Shown here: positions 16,898-24,347 of the stretch, one piece after another
How positions within the stretch are numbered: the first letter of the stretch is position 1
How the letters are laid out: each line of letters begins with the position of its first letter
Origin: JAFAHD01 sp035654355
Lineage (GTDB): Bacteria > Vulcanimicrobiota > Vulcanimicrobiia > Eremiobacterales > Eremiobacteraceae
DNA: 64,000 bases
Direction: 5' to 3'
Assembly: GCA_035654355.1 (NCBI GenBank)
Contig: DASRXC010000002.1
Coordinates: 40,100 to 104,099, forward strand
The notes under the pieces: generated by a model
Told to the model about the DNA's origin: nothing
The model's database searches: none
The model's input: the letters and a program-made list of their open reading frames with translations, nothing else
Program-made: the position numbers and the translations under genes

Positions 16898-16932
16898 GTA
16901 CCTTGGCCCCGGTACAGCCCGTGCTTGTACCG
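16898..16932 (+). repeat. Alternating GTACC/GGTAC complementary elements
   Basis: GTACC (16898-16902), CGGTACA (16910-16916) and TGTACCG (16926-16932) can form two mutually exclusive hairpins: elements 1 with 2 (5 bp), or 2 with 3 (7 bp, 9-nt loop). They lie about 100 nt upstream of GWG peptide 2. This could be an attenuator-like switch or an operator. The remainder of 16816-17028 shows only a weak promoter-like pair (TTCGAC, 17 nt, TACGAT). Confidence 0.35.
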
Positions 16933-17028
16933 ATTCGACGGACCCCTCCCATCACGTACGATGAGACCGTAGCGAAGAGCCGCCCGAGCACCTTCGCCCC
17001 TCTACGGTGAGAAAGGAGCCAATCGAAA

Positions 17029-17169
17029 ATGGATGCCAAGAAGCACGACTATCTCCCGCGTGACGAGGAAGAGCAAGAGAACGATCTGCTCGACGGCCGT
17101 TCGACCCTGGTGCACGTGCGCCGCGGTCCGGACACCTCGATCTTCAGCGGTTGGGGCCCGAAGCTCTAA
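17029..17169 (+). CDS. GWG peptide 2 (46 residues, paralogue of peptide 1)
   Basis: 46-residue acidic-then-basic peptide. It starts MDAKKHDYLPRDEEEQENDL and ends TSIFSGWGPKL, matching the C-terminus of peptide 1 without gaps over 22 residues. GAAAGGAG lies 10 nt before the ATG, and a 9-bp intrinsic terminator follows 15 nt after the stop, so this is a self-contained gene. The N-terminal halves of the two peptides differ while the C-terminal motif is kept, the pattern expected when the C-terminus is the functional or recognised part. No cysteine, no signal peptide. Confidence 0.72.
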   Translation: MDAKKHDYLPRDEEEQENDLLDGRSTLVHVRRGPDTSIFSGWGPKL

Positions 17170-17183
17170 TGACGGGCCCTGCG

Positions 17184-17227
17184 TAGGGGCGCACACCTGT
17201 TCCGCGCCCCTATGTCTTTCTTCTTTA
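17184..17227 (+). terminator. Strong intrinsic terminator after GWG peptide 2
   Basis: Nine perfect pairs TAGGGGCGC (17184-17192) / GCGCCCCTA (17204-17212) with an 11-nt loop, then a T-rich tail TGTCTTTCTTCTTT. It ends the peptide 2 transcript before the convergent PLP-enzyme gene. Confidence 0.88.
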
Positions 17228-17252
17228 TGAGGCGTAGGTTTTTCTAACCGAG

Positions 17253-18434
17253 CTACAGCCGCTCGAAACCGAGCGAAAGGTCTGCCTGGATATCTGCGAG
17301 ATCCTCGATTCCGACCGATAACCGCAAGAATCCGTCATGCAACCCGAGCGACGAACGCTCGTGCGCCGAAAGCGCCCGGTGCGACGATTTCGCCGGATGC
17401 GACAGCGACGTCTCCGTTCCCCCAAGACTAAGGATGAGCCGGATTCGGCGCAGACCAGCGAGTAAGTTGTCGACCGACTTCACACCACCATCGATCTCGA
17501 ACGATACCATCGGGCCAAACCCGCGATCCAAGGTCCGTTTGGCGACGTCATGGTCAGGGTGGTCTTGTAGTCCGGGATAATGGACGTGCGTGACCTTCGG
17601 ATGCGATGCAAGCCAGTTCGCAAGCGCGGTGGCGTTCGACGCGCTTTTCGCCATGCGCACTCCGAGCGTTTCGATCGAGCGCGCCGTCAACCACGCTTCG
17701 AATGCGCTGGGCACCATGCCCGAACGCACCGCGAAGGTGCGGACCGGGTCGAGCAATTCGGATTCACCGGCAAGCGTGCCGATCACGATGTCGTGATGGC
17801 CGCCGAGAAACTTGGTGCCGCTTTCCATCACGAGATCGGCGCCGAGCGCGAGCGGCCGGCAATGATACGGCGACGCGAACGTGTTGTCGATGATGAGCAA
17901 CGCACCATTCGCATGTGAGGCGGCTGCGAGCGCACGCACGTCGGCGACGCGCAGCCGCGGATTCGAGATCGTCTCGGCGATGAGAAGTCGTGCGCCATGC
18001 GCGAGCTCGTTTTCGACAGCCGCAAGGTCGCAGGTGTCGACGAACGCGCTCCGCACGCCGAAGCGTGAGAAATCATCGATGAGCCGGCGCGTGTTGCCGT
18101 ACGACTCGCGCGCAGCGACGATGCGGTCGCCGCTGCGCAGCAACGCCGCGAAGGCGCTGGTGAACGCGGCCATACCAGCTGACGTCGCTAACGCCGCGTC
18201 CGCCTCTTCGAGCGAAGCGATCTGCGCCTCAAGCGCGATCAGATTTGGGTTGCCGTCGGAACCATAGATGGCGCCGGCAACGCGCCGTTCATAGATCTCG
18301 TCGACTTGCGCCAGGCTTGAGAACGTCCAGCCGGCGGATTGGTAGATCGGCGTGCGCGCGGGCGCGTTAGTGGGCTGCGATGGAGTCGCGTCGTGGACGC
18401 TGCGTGTGTCGAAGCCGTCGCGTTGATTCGGCAT
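17253..18434 (-). CDS. Cys/Met-metabolism PLP-dependent enzyme (cystathionine synthase/lyase family)
   Basis: Trans-sulfuration-family enzyme of 393 residues. PLP-binding features: SAGMAAFTSAF, the Tyr of YGSDGNPN, D in IIDNTFASPY and the Schiff-base lysine in ESGTKFLGGHHD, followed by GGTETSLSHPAKSSH, typical of cystathionine gamma-synthase, gamma-lyase or beta-lyase and of O-acetylhomoserine sulfhydrylases. The exact reaction cannot be assigned. ATG 18434 follows AAAGG by 6 nt. A strong hairpin terminator lies only 14 nt upstream of the ATG, beyond a lysine-rich mini-gene, suggesting attenuation control. Confidence 0.9.
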   Translation of the reverse strand: MPNQRDGFDTRSVHDATPSQPTNAPARTPIYQSAGWTFSSLAQVDEIYERRVAGAIYGSDGNPNLIALEAQIASLEEADAALATSAGMAAFTSAFAALLRSGDRIVAARESYGNTRRLIDDFSRFGVRSAFVDTCDLAAVENELAHGARLLIAETISNPRLRVADVRALAAASHANGALLIIDNTFASPYHCRPLALGADLVMESGTKFLGGHHDIVIGTLAGESELLDPVRTFAVRSGMVPSAFEAWLTARSIETLGVRMAKSASNATALANWLASHPKVTHVHYPGLQDHPDHDVAKRTLDRGFGPMVSFEIDGGVKSVDNLLAGLRRIRLILSLGGTETSLSHPAKSSHRALSAHERSSLGLHDGFLRLSVGIEDLADIQADLSLGFERL

Positions 18435-18447
18435 GCGCGGCCTTTGG

Positions 18448-18482
18448 CGTAAAGAAGGGGCGCCGCCTTTGGCGAGCACCCC
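18448..18482 (-). terminator. Terminator or attenuator before the PLP-enzyme gene
   Basis: Minus strand: GGGGTGCTCGCC, loop AAA, GGCGGCGCCCC, giving 11 pairs (one wobble) with one bulged T, then TTCTTTACG. It lies between the lysine-rich mini-gene and ATG 18434. Confidence 0.7.
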
Positions 18483-18495
18483 TCACAGCTTGCAA

Positions 18496-18516
18496 AACGC
18501 GATGTTAGAACGCGTT
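18496..18516 (-). terminator. Small hairpin right after the lysine-rich peptide stop
   Basis: Minus strand AACGCG, 9-nt loop, CGCGTT ending in four T residues; the hairpin begins within the TAA stop codon of the mini-gene. It could be a weak terminator or part of a leader structure together with the larger hairpin downstream. Confidence 0.4.
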
Positions 18517-18562
18517 AGTGCTTTTTCTTCGATGCCTTCTTCTTGGCTTTCTTCTTGGCCAC
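18515..18562 (-). CDS. Lysine-rich 15-residue peptide
   Basis: Mini-ORF encoding MAKKKAKKKASKKKH with a GTG start. Nine of fifteen residues are lysine, encoded by both AAG and AAA. An exceptionally good Shine-Dalgarno, AAAGGGAGGTGA (18584-18573), lies 10 nt upstream. Sequence like this is known from tails of histone-H1-like bacterial proteins. Here it may be a tiny nucleic-acid-binding peptide or a leader peptide for the amino-acid gene that follows. The frame stays open for 71 codons upstream without family character. Confidence 0.5.
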   Translation of the reverse strand: MAKKKAKKKASKKKH

Positions 18563-18792
18563 GGTGCGCAGGTCACCTCCCTTTGAACTTCCGGCGCTCG
18601 CGGGGCGTTGCTGTACGCCACAAACGTCTTTCTGATCCGCCGTGCGGAGCCGCGCGGTTGTGCGCGATGCCGGATAATGCGGGGTCGTATCGGCCCACGC
18701 TCCAGTCGTTCTCGTACGCGAGTGGTTCCCCTTTTCGTCAAACTCGCGCGGGGCAGGAGTCATGTGCAGATGCAAACCATACTCTACACCCT

Positions 18793-20040
18793 ATGCGACC
18801 TGCGAGGCGCGTCGTCGTCACCGGCATCGGCGCGGTCACGCCGCTCGGAAACAGCGCGAAAGAATTCTGGACCAACGTCGTCGCCGGCAAGAGCGGCGTC
18901 GGCGAGATCACGCTGTTCGACGCATCGCATCTGCCCACGCGCTTCGCCGCCGAGGTCCGCGACTTCGATCCCGCCGAGACGATGGGCAAGAAGGACGCGC
19001 GCAAGGCCGATCGCTTCTCGCAGTTCGCAGTCGTCGCGGCCAAAGAGGCGCTCGAGGACTCGAAGCTCGAGATCACGGACGACAACCGCAACAACATCGG
19101 CGTCGTCATGGGCTCGGGGATCGGCGGCATCCTGACGATCGAGAACCAACACCGCATCATGCTCGAGCAAGGCGCCGACCGCCTCTCGCCGTTCTTCATC
19201 CCGATGCTGATCTCCAATATCGCGCCGGGGCTGATCTCGATGAACATGAACGTCCGCGGGCCGACGTTCACGTCCGTCTCGGCGTGCGCGTCATCCAACA
19301 ACGCGATCGGCGAGGCGTATCGCGCCATTCAGGTCGGCGATGCCGACGCGATGATCAGCGGCGGCTCTGAGGCGCCGATCGCGCCGCTCGCGGTGGCGGG
19401 CTTTTGCGCGATGCGCGCGCTCTCGACCCGCAATGAGTCCCCTGCGACGGCGAGCCGCCCGTTCGATAAGGACCGCGATGGATTCGTGATCGCCGAAGGC
19501 GGCGGCGCGCTGCTCATCGAGGAGCTCGAGCACGCCCGCGCGCGCGGCGCGAAAGTCTATGCAGAGATCGTCGGCTACGGCAAGTCGTCCGACGCATATC
19601 ACATGGTGCAACCCGATCCCGACGCGCGCGGTGTCATCCTCGCGATGGAGCGTGCGCTGGCCGACGCCGGCATCGAGCCGGCGGAGGTCGACTACATCAA
19701 CGCGCACGCGACGTCGACCGATCTCGGGGATATCGCCGAGACGCAAGCGATCCATCGCGTGTTCGGCGAGCGGGCCAAGACGATGTCTGTGAGCTCGAAC
19801 AAGTCGATGTTCGGCCACGCGCTCGGCGCAGCCGGTGCGCTCGAGGGCATCTGCACGGTGATGACGATCAAGGATAGCATCATCCCTCCGACCATAAACT
19901 ACCACCACGTCGATGCGCAATGCGACTTGGATTGCGTGCCCAACGTGGCACGGAAAGCCGAAGTCAACGTCGCGATGTCCAATTCATTCGGCTTCGGCGG
20001 ACATAACGCGGTGCTGGTCTTCCGTAAGTTCGTCGAGTGA
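18793..20040 (+). CDS. fabF: Beta-ketoacyl-ACP synthase II
   Basis: Condensing enzyme of fatty acid elongation. The 415-residue product has the catalytic cysteine in SVSACASSNNA and the two histidines in NAHATSTDLGD and NKSMFGHALGAAGA. ATG 18793 gives the family start RPARRVVVTGIGAVTPLG. No Shine-Dalgarno precedes it; a -10-like TACTCT ends 7 nt upstream, so the mRNA may be leaderless. The stop overlaps the rnc GTG by 4 nt. No acpP is adjacent, though fabF-rnc-smc is a common order with acpP upstream. Confidence 0.96.
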   Translation: MRPARRVVVTGIGAVTPLGNSAKEFWTNVVAGKSGVGEITLFDASHLPTRFAAEVRDFDPAETMGKKDARKADRFSQFAVVAAKEALEDSKLEITDDNRNNIGVVMGSGIGGILTIENQHRIMLEQGADRLSPFFIPMLISNIAPGLISMNMNVRGPTFTSVSACASSNNAIGEAYRAIQVGDADAMISGGSEAPIAPLAVAGFCAMRALSTRNESPATASRPFDKDRDGFVIAEGGGALLIEELEHARARGAKVYAEIVGYGKSSDAYHMVQPDPDARGVILAMERALADAGIEPAEVDYINAHATSTDLGDIAETQAIHRVFGERAKTMSVSSNKSMFGHALGAAGALEGICTVMTIKDSIIPPTINYHHVDAQCDLDCVPNVARKAEVNVAMSNSFGFGGHNAVLVFRKFVE

Positions 20041-20744
20041 GCGAAGGCCTCGCGCGCCGCAAAGCGCTGCGCGAGCTCGGGCGACGGCTCGGCATCCGCG
20101 CGACGGCCTCCGGCGACTGTGCGCTGCTCGACACCGCGCTCACGCACGGCTCGTATGTCTTCGAACATCGCGACGAGCGCCAGCGTCTGTCCAACGAACG
20201 GCTCGAATTTCTGGGCGACGCCGTCATCGGTCTGGCGGCCGCGGCGTGGTTGCACGATCGGTTTCCCGCAGAAGCCGAGGGGCGTCTCTCGCGACGCCGC
20301 CAGCACCTCGTTTCCGGCGCGGCGCTTGCGCGCACGGCGGCACGCCTTGGACTCGCATCGGCGCTGCGACTCGGGAAGGGCGAGGCGAAGGGATCGGGTG
20401 GGCAACGGCCATCGACCCTTGCCGACACCTTCGAAGCCGTTGTCGGCGCTGTGTTCCTATGTGAAGGCTACGACGCCGCTGCGCGGTTCGTACAGCGCGT
20501 GCATTTGACGCAGACCGAAAGCGTCGCGCGCGCCGATGTGCGCACCGCGCTGCAAGAGCTGTCGCAGTCGCGCTTCAAGACGGCGCCGCGCTACGAGTTC
20601 GACGGCGAGACCGGGCCGCCGCACGCGCGCATGTTCGTGGCGCGGGTGACCGCCGGCGGCGTGGTGGGAACGGGGCGAGGTCCGACGAAGAAGACGGCCC
20701 AGGCTGAGGCTGCGGCCGACGCGCTGCGCAAACTCTCTCGCTAG
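20037..20744 (+). CDS. rnc: Ribonuclease III
   Basis: Double-strand-specific endoribonuclease for rRNA and mRNA processing. The 235-residue product has the signature NERLEFLGDAV with the catalytic Glu and Asp, the second acidic pair in LADTFEAVVGAVFL, and a C-terminal dsRNA-binding domain (TALQELSQ...KKTAQAEAAADALRKL). GTG start overlapping the fabF stop. The segment after the signature has a Lys/Gly-rich loop (LGKGEAKGSGGQRPS) typical of the family. Confidence 0.96.
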   Translation: MSEGLARRKALRELGRRLGIRATASGDCALLDTALTHGSYVFEHRDERQRLSNERLEFLGDAVIGLAAAAWLHDRFPAEAEGRLSRRRQHLVSGAALARTAARLGLASALRLGKGEAKGSGGQRPSTLADTFEAVVGAVFLCEGYDAAARFVQRVHLTQTESVARADVRTALQELSQSRFKTAPRYEFDGETGPPHARMFVARVTAGGVVGTGRGPTKKTAQAEAAADALRKLSR

Positions 20745-20795
20745 TGCCGGCGCGAGCCCAGAATACGAACCGGCCCGGACGGAGCACGACGACCT

Positions 20796-23700
20796 ATCTA
20801 CCTTAAGAGTATCGATCTCTTCGGCTTCAAGACGTTCGCAGAGCGAACGCGGCTCATCTTCGAACCAGGCATCTCAGCCATCGTCGGTCCGAACGGTTCG
20901 GGCAAATCGAACCTCGTCGACGCTGTGCGCTGGACGCTCGGGGAGCAGAGCGCGAAACAGCTGCGCGGCGGACGTATGGACGACGTCATCTTCGCCGGCA
21001 ACAGCCGGCGGCGGCCGTTAGGCATGTCCGAGGTCACGCTGACCTTCGACAACAGCGATGGCACGCTGCCGACGCCGTTCGCGGAAATCGCCGTGACGCG
21101 GCGCGTGTATCGCAACGGCGAAGGCGAGTATTTCCTCAACAAATCGCAAGTCCGGCTGCGCGACATCATGGATCTGCTCTTGGGCACCGGGCTCGGTCCG
21201 GACGCATCGGCGATCATCTCCCAGGGCGAGATCGATGCGATTCTTTCGGCCAAACCGCTTGCGCGCCGCGAAGTCTTCGAAGAAGTCGCCGGCACGAGCA
21301 AATACCAAGCACGCAAGCATGAAGCGCAACGCCGCCTCGAACAGACAGACGCCAACGCCTTGCGCGTCAACGACCTGCTGGCCGAGCTCGAACGCCAAGT
21401 TCCGGCGATCGAGCAGCAAGTCCGGCGCGCGCGCCGCCATCAGCGCGTCGTGCAGCGGCTGCGAGATTTCGAGATTCTCTCATTTGTTCGCAAGACACAG
21501 ACGCGGCGCGGGGAGCGCGAGGGGATCGCAGCCGCGCTGAGCACGCAGGAAGCGCAGCGCGCCGCGGTCGACGCACGACGCGCGACGCTCGAAGCCGAAC
21601 TCAGCAAAGCGCGTCACGAGGAATATCAGGCGACGCTCGCGCTCGACGAGCGCAACGCGGCACGAGCGCAGACGGCGACCCTCGTCCAAGATGCCGCGGC
21701 TGCCCAAGCGACGGCGCAAGCGCGCGTCGAAGAGACGGGGCGGCGCGCTGAAACGCTCGCCCGCGAAGTGGATGCCGCCGCGCGTGAGGTCACCGCATCC
21801 GACGAGCACCTCGCCGTCATGTTGTCCGCGCTTGCGCGCGCGCGCGAAGAGCGCGATGAGGCGATGCGGACGGTCGACGAACGCGCCATCGCCGAGCGCG
21901 CTGCAGCTGCGAATTGGGAGCGCGCGTACGAGACGTTACGCTCGATCGAAGACCGGCGCGCCGCCATGGCTGCAAGCGCCGCGGAGGTCGACGCGACGGC
22001 GCAAGCCCACCTGACCCACAGGTCACGGCTCGCCGATTCGGTGCAAAAGCTCGAGGCGGAGCTGCGGGCTGCGCGCGAGCGGCGCGCCGGACTCGAACGC
22101 CGGCTCGAAAAGCTGCGCGAGGGTCTCTCCGCGGCCGACAAATCGTTGGAAAACGCCGCACAAGAGATCACGCGCGCCGCCGCGGCACGCGAGCGTGCGC
22201 AGCGCGCGCTCGACGACACGCGCGCGGAACTCGACCGTAAGCGCGCCGCCCATATCGAAAGCGCCGCGCGACTGCGCGCGCTCGAAGACATCGCGGCCGC
22301 AGGTCACGACCGGCCTGCAGGTGCGCGCGCGGTGCTTGAAGCAGCCGCGGCCGGAACGCTTTCTGGAATCGTCGGCGCGCTGGCCGATCGCATAGAGACC
22401 GACGCGCCGTTCGCACTGGCTATCGACGTCGCCCTTGGCTCCGCCGCGCACGCAGTGATCACTAAGACGAGCGCGCAGGCAAGTGCGGCGATCGAATATC
22501 TAAAGAAGTCGGGCGCCGGGCGCGCAACGTTTTTGGCGCTCGATGCCGTGCGCCAGCAAGAGCTTCCCCTGCTCGTGGAGGTCGGGAAGCGCGACGGCGT
22601 CGTCGGCCACGCGCGCGACCTCGTGCGCTGCTCGGACGATATCCGTCCGGCGCTCGAGTATGCGCTTGCGAACGTCATCGTCGCCGATGCTCTTGTGCTC
22701 GCGACGAAGCTGGCGCGCGAGTTTCCCCACGCGATGGTCGTAACGCTCGCAGGCGATGTCGCGCAAAGCGCATCGGTGACGGGCGGCAGCCGCGACGACG
22801 AGCGCGGACCGCTCTCGCGCCGCGCTGCCATCGACGCGCTCCAGCGCGCGCACGGCGCTGCGCAAAACGAAGCCGCCCTAGCCGAACAGGCGCTGGCGCA
22901 GGCACGCCGCGCGCTCGATGAAGCGATGGCCGCCGCGGACGGCTCGCTCGCTCGGCGCAACGAGACGCAGACGCAGCGCCTTGACGCTTTCGTCGCGGTT
23001 GAGCGCGCAGCTGCTGAGATCGTCGCGCTCGAGCAGCAATCGTCGTCGCTCGAGAAGCAGCTCGAAGAAGCGCGCGCGGCGTTGGAAAATGTCGAGGCGC
23101 AATGGCGCACGCATGGGCAGCGCCACGAACAGGGACGTGCGGCGATCGACGCGGTCGAGACCGAGCGAGCGTCGGCAGCGCGAGCGAGTGACGAATTGCA
23201 GCACGCGCTTGACGACTTGCGCGAACAACACCGCGCCGCCGCGGCGTCTGCCGCGGGTCTGGTCGAGCGCGTCGCACAGGCCGGCGACGATGTCGAACAA
23301 GCGCGTGCGCGTCTCACGCAACGCCGCGACGCGCATGCTCAGCGGCTCGCAGCGGTTGCGGCCTCGAAGGATGACGAAACGACGACGCGCGGCGAGCTCG
23401 AGACCGCCCGCCGGCGCCGCGCGGAAGTCGACGCGGCACAGCTCGACACCGAACGCGATGCACACGCCTTGCGCGAGACGCGCGATGCGTTCGTCACAAA
23501 AGTTCGCGAGCTCGAAGAGCGCCTGAACGTCGAGCAGTCGGATACTAAGGAGCGTTCGCTCGAACTCGAGCGCCAGCGCATCAGGTTGGCCGAAATCGAC
23601 GCGGAGCTCGCGGTGCTGGCGCAGCAGTTCGCGCAGAACCCGGCGACGCCACAGGAATGCGATGAGGTTGCCGAGCGCCACGCGGAATACGACGGCGACG

Positions 23701-24347
23701 TCGACGCCGATATCCGCCGCTTGCGTGAAGAGCTCGCCCGCCTCGGCGGCGTGAATCTCAACGCGCTCGAAGATCAAGCGGCGCTCCTCGAGCGGCGCGA
23801 CTTCTTGCGCACTCAACTGATGGACCTCGAACGCGCGCGCGCGAGCATCCTGCAAGTGATCGCCGACATCGATGCCGAGTCGGTGCGTCAGTTCAACGCC
23901 GTGTTCGAAAAAGTGTCGGTCGCGTTCTCCGACATGTTCTCGCGGCTGTTCGCGGGCGGCGTCGGTAAGATCTGGCTCGCCGAATCTGACGACCCGGCGC
24001 TCGCCGGCGTGGAGATCGCGGCCCAGCCGCCGGGCAAGAAGATGCAAAGCCTCAACGCGCTGTCGGGCGGCGAGCGTTCGCTGACGGCGGTCGCACTGAT
24101 CTTCGCGATCTTAAGCGTGCGGCCGAGCCCGTTCTACATCTTCGACGAGATCGACGCGGCGCTCGATGAGGCTAACATCGGCCGCTTCGGTCAGGTGCTC
24201 ACTGAGTTCGCAAATCGCGCGCAGATCGTCATCATCACCCACAATAAGGCGACGATGACGCTCGCCGATCGAATCTACGGCGTCACCATGGGCGAACCCG
24301 GCGTGTCCAACCTGCTCTCGCTCGCGCTGGAGCAGGTGGGTGCCTAG
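20796..24347 (+). CDS. smc: Chromosome segregation ATPase SMC
   Basis: Condensin ATPase, 1183 residues, normal for bacterial SMC. Walker A GPNGSGKSN is at residues 31-39, then long coiled coils, a hinge near 500-680 (starting GTLSGIVGALADRIETD) and the C-terminal signature LSGGERSLTAVAL (from about 1089) with Walker B FYIFDEIDAALDEAN. The first family residues read (M)YLKSIDLFGFKTFA, but the codon in the Met position is ATC (20796-20798). No ATG, GTG or TTG lies in frame between the rnc stop and that point. The next GTG (20925) would remove Walker A. GGAG lies 11 nt before the ATC. Confidence 0.92.
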   Translation: MYLKSIDLFGFKTFAERTRLIFEPGISAIVGPNGSGKSNLVDAVRWTLGEQSAKQLRGGRMDDVIFAGNSRRRPLGMSEVTLTFDNSDGTLPTPFAEIAVTRRVYRNGEGEYFLNKSQVRLRDIMDLLLGTGLGPDASAIISQGEIDAILSAKPLARREVFEEVAGTSKYQARKHEAQRRLEQTDANALRVNDLLAELERQVPAIEQQVRRARRHQRVVQRLRDFEILSFVRKTQTRRGEREGIAAALSTQEAQRAAVDARRATLEAELSKARHEEYQATLALDERNAARAQTATLVQDAAAAQATAQARVEETGRRAETLAREVDAAAREVTASDEHLAVMLSALARAREERDEAMRTVDERAIAERAAAANWERAYETLRSIEDRRAAMAASAAEVDATAQAHLTHRSRLADSVQKLEAELRAARERRAGLERRLEKLREGLSAADKSLENAAQEITRAAAARERAQRALDDTRAELDRKRAAHIESAARLRALEDIAAAGHDRPAGARAVLEAAAAGTLSGIVGALADRIETDAPFALAIDVALGSAAHAVITKTSAQASAAIEYLKKSGAGRATFLALDAVRQQELPLLVEVGKRDGVVGHARDLVRCSDDIRPALEYALANVIVADALVLATKLAREFPHAMVVTLAGDVAQSASVTGGSRDDERGPLSRRAAIDALQRAHGAAQNEAALAEQALAQARRALDEAMAAADGSLARRNETQTQRLDAFVAVERAAAEIVALEQQSSSLEKQLEEARAALENVEAQWRTHGQRHEQGRAAIDAVETERASAARASDELQHALDDLREQHRAAAASAAGLVERVAQAGDDVEQARARLTQRRDAHAQRLAAVAASKDDETTTRGELETARRRRAEVDAAQLDTERDAHALRETRDAFVTKVRELEERLNVEQSDTKERSLELERQRIRLAEIDAELAVLAQQFAQNPATPQECDEVAERHAEYDGDVDADIRRLREELARLGGVNLNALEDQAALLERRDFLRTQLMDLERARASILQVIADIDAESVRQFNAVFEKVSVAFSDMFSRLFAGGVGKIWLAESDDPALAGVEIAAQPPGKKMQSLNALSGGERSLTAVALIFAILSVRPSPFYIFDEIDAALDEANIGRFGQVLTEFANRAQIVIITHNKATMTLADRIYGVTMGEPGVSNLLSLALEQVGA

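Noticed and set aside
18433..18792. N-terminal extension of FabF by 120 residues
   Set aside because: It is antisense to the lysine-rich peptide and terminator. FabF similarity starts exactly at ATG 18793.
21000..24300. Long open frames on both strands and in other frames across smc and similar GC-rich genes
   Set aside because: They are Arg/Ala/Ser-rich shadows caused by GC-rich codons, without motifs or ribosome sites.
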